A stretch of 64,000 nucleotides of DNA from UBA3937 sp050951585 (GTDB taxonomy: Bacteria; Bacillota; Peptococcia; DRI-13; DTU073): NCBI GenBank assembly GCA_050951585.1, contig JBMNJI010000007.1, positions 124,001-188,000 of the forward strand, in the 5' to 3' direction. Positions 42,822-52,558 of this stretch are shown piece by piece. The notes under the pieces were generated by a model. That model was not told where the DNA came from, did no database searches, and saw only the letters and a list, made by a program, of their open reading frames with translations. Position 1 is the stretch's first letter, and every line of letters begins with the position of its first letter. Position numbers and translations under genes: made by a program.

Positions 42822-45800
42822 ATGGAGAAATTTAAAAGAGTTTTAGTGGCCAACCGAGGTGAGATTGCCATCAGAGTATTCAGGGCCTGTGCCGAACTGG
42901 GGATCAGGACGGTTGCGATTTATTCCGAAGAAGATAAGAATTCACTTTTTCGGACCAAAGCGGACGAATCTTACCTAGTGGGTAAAAACAAAGGACCGGT
43001 TGAAGCTTACTTAAATATTGAAGAGATTATCAAGCTGGCGCGCAAAAAAGGCATCGATGCCATTCACCCGGGCTACGGCTTTTTGTCGGAAAACACCGAA
43101 TTCGCCAAAAGTTGTGAAGAGGCCGGCATCGTCTTCATCGGACCAACTTACAAAATGATGGATAAACTGGGCGATAAGATTAAATCAAAACTGGTTGCCC
43201 ACAAAGTAAATGTACCGACCATTCCCGGCGTTGATAAGGCCATCAAATCGGAAAAGCAAGCCCTGGAATTTGCCCGCCAGTGCGGATACCCGATCATTCT
43301 AAAAGCATCTGCCGGCGGTGGCGGACGCGGAATGAGAGTTGTCCGGCGGGAAGAAGATCTCCTGAAGGAATTCCAAACGGCCAAAAACGAAGCGAAAAAG
43401 GCCTTTGGGATTGACGATATTTTCATTGAGAAATATATTGAAAACCCGAAACATATTGAGGTGCAGATCCTCGGTGACCAGTATGGCAATGTGGTTCACC
43501 TCTTTGAACGGGACTGCTCGATTCAAAGAAGGCACCAAAAAGTAATCGAGTTCACTCCGGCCCTGTGTCTCACCGACGAACAAAGACAGGCTATCTGTAA
43601 CGACGCGGTGAAGATTGCCAAATCGGTTGGTTATCGCAGTGCCGGTACCGTTGAATTCTTGCTGGATAACGAGGGTCATCATTACTTCATCGAGATGAAT
43701 CCGCGGATTCAGGTGGAACATACGGTTACAGAGATGGTAACCGGTATCGACATCGTGCAAAGCCAAATTCTGATTGCCGAAGGCTATCCTCTTGCCTCCA
43801 AAGAAATCGGCATCTATACCCAGGAAGATGTTCGGCCCAGAGGATACTCCATTCAATGCCGGGTGACCACGGAGGATCCTGTCAACAACTTCGCGCCTGA
43901 TACCGGAATAATCGATGTCTACCGCACCGGTTCCGGCTTTGGCATCAGACTCGACGGCGGAAACGGCTTCACAGGTGCCGTCATCAGCCCCTATTATGAC
44001 AGCCTGCTCGTCAAAATTACCTCGCTGGGCAGGACCTTTGAAGATGCGGTCAGGAAATCGGTCAGAACCATCAAGGAACTGAAAATCAAAGGCGTGAAAA
44101 CTAATACCGACTTTTTGATCAACGTCCTCAAGCATCCTACTTTTTTGGCAGGCAATTGCCACACCGGCTTTATTGCCGAAAACCCCGGGCTTTTTGAAAT
44201 AACGCCAAAAGTCGATATTGAACAGCGCATCTTAACTTTTCTTGGTGAAAAAGTCATCAACGAGGTTAAAGAAAAGAAAGAATTTGATGTACCGGTTGTA
44301 CCTAAATTAGTCAGACCGGAGAATCAGTACGGCACAAAACAAATCCTTGACGAAAAGGGTCCCCAGGGCGTTGTGGACTGGATTAAAAAACAGGAGAAGC
44401 TGCTCCTTACGGACACAACCATGCGCGATGCCAACCAATCACTTGTGGCCACCCGCATTCGGACCATCGATATGTGGAAAATCGCCAAAGCAACGTCTAT
44501 CCTCGGAAAAGACCTTTTCTCCCTGGAGATGTGGGGTGGGGCAACCTTTGACGTTGCCTACCGCTTCCTCAAGGAATCTCCCTGGGACAGGATCATAAAA
44601 CTGCGTCAAAAAATCCCCAACATCCTCTTTCAAATGCTGCTCCGGGGAGCAAACGGCGTCGGCTACAAAAACTATCCCGATAATGTCATCCGCGCCCTCA
44701 TTAAAGAAGCGTCCGCGACCGGGATCGACCTATTCCGCATCTTTGATTCCCTCAACTGGCTGAAAGGGATGGAAATCGCCATCGAGGAAGTCTTAAAACA
44801 AGGGAAACTGGCGGAAGCATGTGTCTGCTATACCGGTGACATTCTCGATGAAAAAAGGGATAAATACTCACTGCAATACTATGTGCAGAAAGCAAAAGAA
44901 ATCGAGAAAACCGGTGCCCATATCCTCGGCATTAAGGATATGTCCGCCCTGCTGAAACCACACGCCGCCTATAAACTCATCAAGACATTAAAAGGAGAAG
45001 TCGGTTTGCCCATCCACTTACACACCCATGATACAAGTGGCAACGGCGTGGCTACCGTTTTAATGGCGGCTGAAGCCGGTGTGGACATTGTCGATACTGC
45101 CTTTAACAGTATGTCGGGACTAACCAGCCAACCGGCTCTGAACTCTGTTGCGGCTGCCCTGGAGAATACCCCCAGATGCCCCGGCATCAACCTCGATGAC
45201 CTGCAGCAGCTTTCCGATTATTGGGCTGCCGTAAGACCGGTCTATGCACAATTCGAGTCGGAGTTGAAATCCAGTACCGCCGAAATCTACAAATACGAAA
45301 TCCCCGGCGGACAGTACTCCAACCTCAAACCCCAGGTGGAAAGCTTCGGCTTAGGACATCGTTTTACCGAAGTGAAAGAAATGTTCAAAAGGGTTAATGA
45401 CATGCTGGGTGATATCGTCAAAGTAACGCCATCGTCAAAAACGGTCGGCGACCTGGCCATCTTTATGGTCCAAAATGATCTCACTCCGGAAAACATCCTC
45501 GAAAAAGGCAAAGGACTCTCCTTCCCCGATTCGGCCGTGGCCTACTTCCAGGGGATGATGGGTCAGCCGGAGGGCGGTTTCCCCGCCGAGCTGCAAAAGA
45601 TTGTCCTCAAAGGTGAAAAGCCGATTACGGTCAGACCGGGAGAGCTATTGGAACCGGAAGACTTTGAGCAGATTAAAAATGACCTCGCGAAGAAGCACAA
45701 TATTGAACCGACCATGCAGGATATCTTAAGTTCCGCCCTCTATCCGAAAGTCTTTGACGATTACCTGACCTATCTGCGCGAGTACGGTGACTTCAGCCGC

Positions 45801-46247
45801 ATGGGCAGTGATATCTTCTTCCACGGGATCAAAGAAGGAGAAACCTGCGAAATTGAAATTGCCGACGGGAAAATCCTCGTCATCAAGCTACGCGAAATCG
45901 GCAAAATGGACGAAGACGGTTATGTCTCCCTGCACTTTGAAGTAAATGACAGCGTGCGCGTCGTGAAAATCAAAGACAAAAAGAAAGCGGCAGCCAAAGA
46001 GCAGGCTGTCACCAGAATGGCTGACCTCACCAATCCGCTGGAAATCGGCGCAAGTATCCCCGGCAAGGTCATCAAAATACTGGCCAAACCCGGCGATAAA
46101 GTGCGGGTCAACCAGGAAATAGCCGTCATTGAAGCCATGAAAATGGAAACAAGCGTTGTTTCTCTGGTGGAAGGCACCGTTGAATCCATTGCCGTCAAAG
46201 AAGGACAAATCGTCAAATCCGGGGAACTGCTGATAACACTGGCGTAA
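42822..46247 (+). CDS. pyc: Pyruvate carboxylase
   Basis: An 1141-residue full-length biotin enzyme making oxaloacetate from pyruvate. Domains in order: biotin carboxylase (about 1-450; ATP-grasp loop KASAGGGGRGMR near 163), carboxyltransferase (about 530-1000; DTTMRDANQSLVATR near 533 and metal ligands in HLHTHDTSG near 735), and a C-terminal biotin-carrier domain with Lys1107 in EAMKMET. ATGGAGGG precedes the ATG. It would replenish the TCA cycle or supply gluconeogenesis in an anaerobe. Monocistronic, ending in a hairpin. Confidence 0.97.
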   Translation: MEKFKRVLVANRGEIAIRVFRACAELGIRTVAIYSEEDKNSLFRTKADESYLVGKNKGPVEAYLNIEEIIKLARKKGIDAIHPGYGFLSENTEFAKSCEEAGIVFIGPTYKMMDKLGDKIKSKLVAHKVNVPTIPGVDKAIKSEKQALEFARQCGYPIILKASAGGGGRGMRVVRREEDLLKEFQTAKNEAKKAFGIDDIFIEKYIENPKHIEVQILGDQYGNVVHLFERDCSIQRRHQKVIEFTPALCLTDEQRQAICNDAVKIAKSVGYRSAGTVEFLLDNEGHHYFIEMNPRIQVEHTVTEMVTGIDIVQSQILIAEGYPLASKEIGIYTQEDVRPRGYSIQCRVTTEDPVNNFAPDTGIIDVYRTGSGFGIRLDGGNGFTGAVISPYYDSLLVKITSLGRTFEDAVRKSVRTIKELKIKGVKTNTDFLINVLKHPTFLAGNCHTGFIAENPGLFEITPKVDIEQRILTFLGEKVINEVKEKKEFDVPVVPKLVRPENQYGTKQILDEKGPQGVVDWIKKQEKLLLTDTTMRDANQSLVATRIRTIDMWKIAKATSILGKDLFSLEMWGGATFDVAYRFLKESPWDRIIKLRQKIPNILFQMLLRGANGVGYKNYPDNVIRALIKEASATGIDLFRIFDSLNWLKGMEIAIEEVLKQGKLAEACVCYTGDILDEKRDKYSLQYYVQKAKEIEKTGAHILGIKDMSALLKPHAAYKLIKTLKGEVGLPIHLHTHDTSGNGVATVLMAAEAGVDIVDTAFNSMSGLTSQPALNSVAAALENTPRCPGINLDDLQQLSDYWAAVRPVYAQFESELKSSTAEIYKYEIPGGQYSNLKPQVESFGLGHRFTEVKEMFKRVNDMLGDIVKVTPSSKTVGDLAIFMVQNDLTPENILEKGKGLSFPDSAVAYFQGMMGQPEGGFPAELQKIVLKGEKPITVRPGELLEPEDFEQIKNDLAKKHNIEPTMQDILSSALYPKVFDDYLTYLREYGDFSRMGSDIFFHGIKEGETCEIEIADGKILVIKLREIGKMDEDGYVSLHFEVNDSVRVVKIKDKKKAAAKEQAVTRMADLTNPLEIGASIPGKVIKILAKPGDKVRVNQEIAVIEAMKMETSVVSLVEGTVESIAVKEGQIVKSGELLITLA

Positions 46248-46280
46248 TAAGAAGGATTATCGTAAGATTCATCAACATAG

Positions 46281-46320
46281 TAAAACCTCCATTGTTTTTA
46301 AACAGTGGAGGTTTACTTTT
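46281..46320. terminator. Terminator between pyc and the exported-protein gene (both strands)
   Basis: AAACCTCCATTGTTT pairs with AAACAGTGGAGGTTT, one mismatch, around a short T-rich loop; ACTTTTATT follows on the plus strand. It serves pyc and may also end the convergent gene at 46395-47741. Confidence 0.7.
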
Positions 46321-46394
46321 ATTATGCCTTATCAGTACCAAGTAGTAGTATACTGAAAAAATATAAGACATCAAGTAAATAAACATATAAAAAA

Positions 46395-47741
46395 TCATTT
46401 AACGTTTTTCAAAATGGCGCCATGGTATTTACCTTCTGTTAAGTCGGGCAAATACTTCTGTAAAGTAGGTAACACATTTTTGAAAGCCGTTATAGCAGGT
46501 TTATAATGTCCGGAAATATTTGTAAAAAACAGAAGTTCACCCTCTTCCGCCACGAAAGTCCCCGCCAACTGAACCGGTTTCCCTTTGCCTAAGTGGCTAT
46601 GATGTATATACTTCTCAGCTTTTGCCACCAATAATTTATCTTTATGATCTAATACATATAAATACGCACCATCTGCTTTTTCCCCAAGCCCATTATAAAG
46701 TTTTCCATCCTTAATACTTAATTTAACATAATTAATCGGAGCAAGAATATCTTCACCAGGTCTTATTAGTGTGTTTTCATATAATGTTTTTTTACCCCAG
46801 GTAAGCGTATTCCCTTTCTTTGCCGTTATTTTCACCCCGTCAAATATATCACCAACTTTAAATGTTAGAAGAGCATTAGACTTTTTACCTGCTTTTTCTA
46901 CTGAGCTGGTAACCGATTTTATCGCACTGCTCCCGCCGGTCCCACGCACTGAACCGGCTAAAACAGGACTGGGCGCAAAGCCTAAATTAATATTCGGAAG
47001 CGATATCCCAAAATCAATTTTATTCGCTAATGCAGACGTTTTAGTTAAAGTGCTTGTTTTAGCCGTACTTAGGACTTTTTTTAACGCGCTCGGCATTTTC
47101 ACATTCCCAGCCGGTAAAACAGCCATAGCACCATAGGTGCCAAATTCGCCCCTCAATTTACCCATTTCTAACGGATCATGTTTTGCTACATCCGGTACGG
47201 TAACAAGATCCTGATATAGCTTTTTCGCAACCGGTAAAGGGTTTAAGATAACACCGGCTATCGTTTTCGCTCCATTACTGAGAGACTCTTTATACTTCTG
47301 CGGATTATCCTTGATTTTATAACCCAAGTCAACTATTCCTATTGGTAATGTCAGTATTTTTGCACCTAAATCAATCGCAAATAAGCCGGTATCCTTTAAC
47401 GCTTTCCCTCCGCCTAATTTAATACCGATCTTCTCCAAGGAATAATCTTTGACGATATTATATAGCTTATTCTCAGAGTTTACTCCTTTCTTTGATTCAA
47501 GTGTAGAAACCCCTCCTCTGACGAATTTGGTGGTTATTGTATCTGTGAGATTGTAGTATTTATTTACTGTATTCTTAATTGTATTTAATGAGTTATCTCT
47601 TTTTTCTACAAAAGTACGGACACTATCCTTGAGGTCTTTTAGCTCAAATGCCGAAGTAGCTGTCGGAAAGCATTGCAACAGCACTGTAAACAATATAAGT
47701 ATTGATAGGCTTTTGACTAATCTCGCATTTTTTAATCTCAT
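46395..47741 (-). CDS. Exported protein with SGHY C-terminal domain, copy 1
   Basis: A 448-residue protein with a signal peptide (SLSILILFTVLLQCFPTATSA; cleavage after residue 31), a helical region (about 35-200, with a KDNPQKYKESL block near 148), a variable linker (about 210-300), a FDGVKI block near 313, and a C-terminal domain with HSHLGKGKPVQLAG (381-394) and SGHYKP (410-415). That final pattern resembles the HSSxLxGxPVxxAG...SGHYxP domain found in various bacterial secreted or toxin-like proteins and in plant IQM proteins. Its activity is unknown to me. Similar throughout to the next gene upstream. AAGGCGG precedes the ATG. Confidence 0.7.
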   Translation of the reverse strand: MRLKNARLVKSLSILILFTVLLQCFPTATSAFELKDLKDSVRTFVEKRDNSLNTIKNTVNKYYNLTDTITTKFVRGGVSTLESKKGVNSENKLYNIVKDYSLEKIGIKLGGGKALKDTGLFAIDLGAKILTLPIGIVDLGYKIKDNPQKYKESLSNGAKTIAGVILNPLPVAKKLYQDLVTVPDVAKHDPLEMGKLRGEFGTYGAMAVLPAGNVKMPSALKKVLSTAKTSTLTKTSALANKIDFGISLPNINLGFAPSPVLAGSVRGTGGSSAIKSVTSSVEKAGKKSNALLTFKVGDIFDGVKITAKKGNTLTWGKKTLYENTLIRPGEDILAPINYVKLSIKDGKLYNGLGEKADGAYLYVLDHKDKLLVAKAEKYIHHSHLGKGKPVQLAGTFVAEEGELLFFTNISGHYKPAITAFKNVLPTLQKYLPDLTEGKYHGAILKNVK

Positions 47742-47936
47742 TTACACAACCGCCTTATTATGTCATATTCCCTAAATACCGCTCTAACCGTGTGTGTTTC
47801 TGATTCTTGTAGCACATTATGTCTTTTTTCAATTTTCAATCTATTCCTCTTTTATTATAGCGTATCCCGGTCCATCCTTCAATTTAAAAATTAAATAAAA
47901 GAAGAGAAAAAACTGCCTCCCCTATGGCTTACAGCG

Positions 47937-49268
47937 TTAAGTTAAACCCCCAGCCCAATCGGGTAAATCCGGGCTAAACAAGTCTCTAGTCACAGCCGGA
48001 AAATACTTCTGAAAGATGGGGAGATTGGCATCAAAATCTTCTATCCTGGGTAAATAATGTCCGGATACCCTGTTTATCTTCGTGAGGATGCCATCTTCAA
48101 AGTAGATTTCTCCGGCATACTTTACCGGGCCCCCTTGGACCAATTGACTATGGAATTTCCCTTTTTTAGACTTAGTCATCAATAGATTACCTTTATGATC
48201 AATTACATACATAAAGCGGCCTTGAACAGGATTATTCAACTCATCGACAAGGAGATTATTCTTGGGTTTAAACCTGGCCAAATCAACTTTCGCCAAAACA
48301 TCTTCTCCTTCTACTAATCGCACATTTTCGTATAGCTTATTACCATTTGCTAAAGTGAGCCTGTTTTCATCGATTTTTGTTATTTTCACGCCGTCAAACA
48401 GATCGCCGACTTTTGTATTCGAGATAAGCTTATGGCTAGGAATAACGGTAGTTGCTCTTGAGGCAACATTAATTTGTGAAGAAGAAATACCAGTGGCCTT
48501 TGGGGCAACTTTAAGATTGGAAACGATTAACAACCGCTGTGGCAATATGAATTGCCCGGTGCGGCCAACTTGCGTAAGCTTCTCCAGCTTATTAGCCAGC
48601 GAGACGGATCTTACCGGGGCAGCTGTTACCCCTATCAGGACACATGCCCCGACCCCCGCCACAATTTTCCCTTCTAATTGGCCTCTTTTCAAGGGGCTCT
48701 TATTGGCTTCGGCCAACGTAGTCTTAATGCTCTGCGAAACATTATTCACGAGCGGTCGCGGATTGGCCAATGTATAAAATAAAGAAGCCGCACCGAAAGT
48801 AACCATGTTTTTGTATTTTTCGGGATTTTCCTTAATGTTATAACCTGTATTGAGTAATCCCACCGGCGCCGTAACAGTATCCGCCACCAGTTCCGTGGCC
48901 AACAAGCCTACATCCTTCGCCCCTTCAACTATCCCTAACTGGAAACCGATCTTATGTAAAGTAGTATATTTAAAGGCTGAATAAACACTGTTCTTCTGGT
49001 TTAAGCCGGTGCGCTTTTCAAAGAGTGAAAAGCCATCTTCGGTTAATTCCTCAATCTTACCTAAGGATTCATTAAAGTAGTAATTCACGCCTGTTTTTAT
49101 GGATGTAAGCACTTGCTCCTTTTTTTCGACGGCGTTTCGTGTCCTTGCTCGGAGATTAAATTCAGCACCGAAAGCCGCAGCAGGGAAACATTGCAGGATG
49201 ATTAAAATTAAGGTGCTTGCCGTGAGCATTTTTATTATTCCAGTTCTTCCGTCTTTTCTTGAAGCCAT
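47937..49268 (-). CDS. Exported protein with SGHY C-terminal domain, copy 2
   Basis: A 443-residue paralogue of the 46395-47741 protein, 195 bp upstream of it on the same strand. It has a signal peptide (TLILIILQCFPAAAFGA), a KENPEKYKNMV block near residue 150, the linker GDLFDGVKIT near 300, and a C-terminal domain with HSQLVQGGPVKYAG (373-386) and SGHYLP (402-407). The N-terminal and C-terminal parts are more alike than the middle, as expected for modular secreted proteins. No immunity-like gene is adjacent. GGAGGG precedes the ATG. Role unknown. Confidence 0.7.
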   Translation of the reverse strand: MASRKDGRTGIIKMLTASTLILIILQCFPAAAFGAEFNLRARTRNAVEKKEQVLTSIKTGVNYYFNESLGKIEELTEDGFSLFEKRTGLNQKNSVYSAFKYTTLHKIGFQLGIVEGAKDVGLLATELVADTVTAPVGLLNTGYNIKENPEKYKNMVTFGAASLFYTLANPRPLVNNVSQSIKTTLAEANKSPLKRGQLEGKIVAGVGACVLIGVTAAPVRSVSLANKLEKLTQVGRTGQFILPQRLLIVSNLKVAPKATGISSSQINVASRATTVIPSHKLISNTKVGDLFDGVKITKIDENRLTLANGNKLYENVRLVEGEDVLAKVDLARFKPKNNLLVDELNNPVQGRFMYVIDHKGNLLMTKSKKGKFHSQLVQGGPVKYAGEIYFEDGILTKINRVSGHYLPRIEDFDANLPIFQKYFPAVTRDLFSPDLPDWAGGLT

Positions 49269-49450
49269 TTTTCCCTCCGCTTTCTAGTATTGTACCCTTC
49301 GAATTCATATTATATCACATAATTTTATACTATTTCCATAATTATGTCTGGCATGCACTTTAACACTACACTTTGACACTACACTTTGGCTCTGAGCCCA
49401 TGTTTTTGTCATGCTAAGTGACGTGAAACTGATCCTTTCTGTTCTGCATG

Positions 49451-49485
49451 AAAAAGGCGCCGTAATAGTTGCTATTACGAGCGCC
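49451..49485 (-). terminator. Rho-independent terminator of the hsp20 gene
   Basis: On the minus strand GGCGC-GTAATAG pairs with CTATTAC-GCGCC, followed by TTTTT. It lies 14 bp after the hsp20 stop. Confidence 0.85.
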
Positions 49486-49498
49486 CTGTTGGCTTCCC

Positions 49499-49930
49499 CT
49501 ATTGGATATCAATCCGGCGACCTTTCATTTTCGTCGGTTCTTCTTTGGGAACCGTAATCTTTAAGACGCCATCCTTATATTCCGCCTTGGCCTGCTCTGA
49601 TTTGACCTCCACCGGCAACGGAATTGTCCGGGAAAAGCTCCCGTAAACCCTCTCTGTCCGGTAGACGTTATCATCTTTAAACTCTTCATCCCTTTTTGTT
49701 TCTCCGGATAACCTGATGGAGTTTTCATCAACATAAATATTCAGATTCTCTTTGGAGATGCCCGGGATTTCTGCCTTTAAAACAACCTCGTTTGCTGTTT
49801 CGTACACGTCTACCCGCGGGGTGGATTGCCCAAAGAAGCCAAACGGCAAATTCCCGAAAATATTGTTCATTTCCCTGTTAAGATGATCAATTTCACGAAA
49901 AGGGCGCCATGGCGTGAGATGATGATTCAT
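49499..49930 (-). CDS. Hsp20 / small heat-shock protein
   Basis: A 143-residue alpha-crystallin-domain chaperone. The domain runs about 38-138, with VDVYETANEVVLKAEIPG near 40, the IRLSGE strand near 73 and the conserved A-x-x-x-x-G-V-L motif (AEYKDGVLKITVP) near 115, then a C-terminal tail. It binds unfolding proteins without ATP. AAGGAGG precedes the ATG. No CIRCE element (TTAGCACTC repeat) was seen upstream, so HrcA control is not evident. Confidence 0.93.
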   Translation of the reverse strand: MNHHLTPWRPFREIDHLNREMNNIFGNLPFGFFGQSTPRVDVYETANEVVLKAEIPGISKENLNIYVDENSIRLSGETKRDEEFKDDNVYRTERVYGSFSRTIPLPVEVKSEQAKAEYKDGVLKITVPKEEPTKMKGRRIDIQ

Positions 49931-50045
49931 CTTTGCTACCTCCTTCAGTTCAGTAAAACATTTATCATCAGTTATTATTTGCAGCTCGTCTTATTATATG
50001 AATCATCAAATCAAGATTGTCACCTTTATTACGGACAGCATTTAC

Positions 50046-50825
50046 CTATTGCTGCCAGGCCTCATCCAACTCCCCATGAACTCTCTCTGTTTCTTCCTTA
50101 TCCGCGAAATTGATAATGATCGGCTTCTTGTCGTTCCTTTCCAGATAAATATATGGTGGCTGGCTACTTACCAAAAACAATTTTGCCGCGCCGAGATCCT
50201 TTAAGCGAAAATGCCCTTTCCTTCTCTCGCCAATGGATGAGCCATTGGTTCTGGCCGTAATTTCTGGGATCTCCTGAATAAGCGCCACTTCCTTGAGCTC
50301 CGTGTAAGGGATCTTTTCCCCGTACATTCCCTTAATCTGCACATATTCTTCCGTAATCAGAAGTTCGGTGGGCTGATAGCTGAAATATAAAAGCACGCCG
50401 GCCCCAATACCCACAATCACTAAAAAAGCAATCGTCAAGCCCAGTTTCAAAAGAGACTTACGCTGCATCGTGCCGTCCGCATTGCGCGAATTATGGTCAT
50501 ACTGTTGCGTTTTAATGATCACAAAAATAGAAAGGGGAAGCAGGAACGCAAACAGCACCCCGGCCGCAATATCATATCCGCCCACCAATAAAGCTGAAGC
50601 AACGCCGATAAGTACCGCCAGGGCAAAACAAAAATTGCCCGTAAAATTGGCCAGCCCTTCAATATCCACGTTCTGTTTCTTTTCCTTGGACATGGTATTA
50701 TACCCGGAAATCAGCCAGTAAGCGCGCCGGTATTTTACCATAAACCCGATAATAACCAGAATTGCCACCGGCAATAACATTGTCAACAATGCCCCGTATT
50801 GCAAACACAACACCTCCACACCCAT
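50046..50825 (-). CDS. DUF3784 / PH-like domain membrane protein
   Basis: A 259-residue protein with about four membrane helices: residues 12-30, two at about 63-105 and one at 127-147. Between the first two sits the DUF3784-type YWLISGYNTMSKEKKQNVD block near residue 36. The C-terminal part (about 150-250) has a bacterial PH-like pattern (LLITEEYVQIKGMYGEKIPY). Function unknown. The frame opens at 50825. It is divergent from nothing and follows the pyrophosphatase on the same strand with a 29-bp gap. Confidence 0.75.
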   Translation of the reverse strand: MGVEVLCLQYGALLTMLLPVAILVIIGFMVKYRRAYWLISGYNTMSKEKKQNVDIEGLANFTGNFCFALAVLIGVASALLVGGYDIAAGVLFAFLLPLSIFVIIKTQQYDHNSRNADGTMQRKSLLKLGLTIAFLVIVGIGAGVLLYFSYQPTELLITEEYVQIKGMYGEKIPYTELKEVALIQEIPEITARTNGSSIGERRKGHFRLKDLGAAKLFLVSSQPPYIYLERNDKKPIIINFADKEETERVHGELDEAWQQ

Positions 50826-50854
50826 ATATTATTCCCCGCGAAGGTGCAAGTGAC

Positions 50855-52477
50855 TTACATCTCAGCATTATTTACGGCGTCGATCACCTGGGGGATCACC
50901 TGCTTCTTCCTCGACACTACGCCTGCGATAAAAGCCCCTTGCCCGGCCTCCTGATTAAAAGTATGCGCCAAAAGCCTCCCGTTATTGCACCTGTATAAAA
51001 GATAGGAACCCTCCCGTAAAATATCCGTAATTAACAAAAGCGTAAGGTAATAATTGTTCTGCTGATGTATATTAGCGATAAAAGCGAGAAAATCCTCTTT
51101 CCGGTTAAAGATATCTTCGATATCGAGGGTGAAAACCTGCCCGATCCCGATTTTTTTCTCTTTCACGGTGAATTCCTTAAAATCCTTATAAAAGATCTCC
51201 GAAATGCTCTGCCCCTCCAGTGAACTGCCCGCCTTGAACATCTCCAGCGCAAAATCCTGCCGGTCGAGCCCGAGAAACTCTTCCAATTCTTCGGCCGCTT
51301 CCCGGTCAAGAGAGGTGGTCGTCGGTGACTGCAGGGATAAGGTATCGGAAACAATCCCGGCCAGAAGCATACCGGCGATCGGCCGTTCCAAAGAGACCTG
51401 CTCTTTTCTGAATAGATCATAAACAATCGTACAAGTGCTACCTACCGGAACATTGCGAAAATTAATCGGCGCAGCGGTATTAATATCGCCGATTTTGTGA
51501 TGATCCACTACTTCCACAATTTCTGCTTCCGCTAAGCCCTCGGCACTTTGCCCGTACTCATTATGATCCACCAGAATAACTTTCTTCCGGTTCGGGCTTA
51601 AGATATGCCTGCGCCCCACAAAGCCCAGATACGCATTTCCTTCTGTCACCACGGGATAATTGGAATGCCTGTGGATTATTAATTCCTCTTTGACCTCGCC
51701 AAGATATTCATTTTCCGTAAAGGTGACCAGGTCTTTCGTTTTCATGATGGTGGAGACATAATTGCTCTGATTTAATTGCTTGGCCGTGGCATAGGTACTT
51801 TTCTCCACTAATAACATGGGAACCTGCTTTTTCTGGCCCTTTTCCCGATACTTGGCGGGTATTTCCTTGCCGCCGGTGATGATTAGCAGTTTTACGCCGA
51901 CCTCCAGCGCATAATCAATCACATCATAGCGGTCGCCCACAATGACAATACTGTTTGGCCGAATAATCTTCTCCTGCACGACCGTATTGTAATAATAGGA
52001 AATGACGGTAATCTCCCCTTCTATCTCCGCCTGCCCATCGCCCACCAGCAGAATCCCTTCGAGATCCTCCACGATATTGGCTAGTTTGGTTCGCAGATGA
52101 TAAAAATCACCTTTGATCAAGCCCATGGCAATATCCTTCATGGTGACGATCCCCAGCAGGATGTTTTCCTCATCCACAATGGGCAGGGTTTTGATGCTCT
52201 TTTTCTCCATGATTTTATAGGCCGAAAGAAGGGATTTTTGCGGACCGATGCTCTCCACCCGGTCATATGGTAAATCCTTCAGCTTTGTCTTGACATTAGC
52301 GATAGTTTTTGGGACAGCTACGCCAAAATAATCAAGCACAAACTGCGTTTCCTTGTTGATTGGTCCTAAAACACCCGGCTCTGCCGCCATCCCCAGTCTG
52401 TTTTTTAAATCCGCTAAGGCAATGGCCGCCGCTACCGAATCAGTATCCGGGTTTTTGTGACCAAAAATATACGTCAT
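50855..52477 (-). CDS. ppaC: Family II Mn-dependent inorganic pyrophosphatase with CBS-DRTGG regulatory insert
   Basis: A 540-residue CBS-PPase. The DHH phosphatase domain starts IFGHKNPDTDSVAAA (motif GHxNPDxDS) and has VVDHHKIGD near residue 325. An insert contains a CBS pair (about 68-120 and 245-300) and a DRTGG-type stretch between them. The CBS pair and DRTGG domain bind adenine nucleotides (AMP/ATP, Ap4A) and tune PPi hydrolysis. The start at 52477 has GGAGG; the frame extends ten codons. It lies just after htpG. Confidence 0.9.
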   Translation of the reverse strand: MTYIFGHKNPDTDSVAAAIALADLKNRLGMAAEPGVLGPINKETQFVLDYFGVAVPKTIANVKTKLKDLPYDRVESIGPQKSLLSAYKIMEKKSIKTLPIVDEENILLGIVTMKDIAMGLIKGDFYHLRTKLANIVEDLEGILLVGDGQAEIEGEITVISYYYNTVVQEKIIRPNSIVIVGDRYDVIDYALEVGVKLLIITGGKEIPAKYREKGQKKQVPMLLVEKSTYATAKQLNQSNYVSTIMKTKDLVTFTENEYLGEVKEELIIHRHSNYPVVTEGNAYLGFVGRRHILSPNRKKVILVDHNEYGQSAEGLAEAEIVEVVDHHKIGDINTAAPINFRNVPVGSTCTIVYDLFRKEQVSLERPIAGMLLAGIVSDTLSLQSPTTTSLDREAAEELEEFLGLDRQDFALEMFKAGSSLEGQSISEIFYKDFKEFTVKEKKIGIGQVFTLDIEDIFNRKEDFLAFIANIHQQNNYYLTLLLITDILREGSYLLYRCNNGRLLAHTFNQEAGQGAFIAGVVSRKKQVIPQVIDAVNNAEM

Positions 52478-52502
52478 CTTTTCTGATACCTCCATCTGAA
52501 GT

Positions 52503-52552
52503 ACCAAAGCCCTCCTAACTAGATATACTAACTTTTCGGAGGGTAATTTGGT
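52503..52552. promoter_or_regulatory. Intergenic hairpin between htpG and the pyrophosphatase gene
   Basis: ACCAAAG-CCCTCC (52503-52515) pairs with GGAGGG...TTTGGT (ending 52552) around a 20-base loop. The GGAGGG arm looks like a Shine-Dalgarno sequence 25 bases before the pyrophosphatase start. No T-run follows, so it is more likely a processing or translation element than a terminator. Confidence 0.4.
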
Positions 52553-52558
52553 CCCTGC

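Noticed and set aside
46213..46398. 61-codon Tyr/Ile-rich minus-strand frame
   Set aside because: It overlaps the pyc end and the terminator hairpin and has no ribosome binding site.
46395..49268. Calling the two exported proteins a proven toxin system
   Set aside because: No immunity gene, secretion partner or catalytic motif could be identified; only the modular layout supports it.
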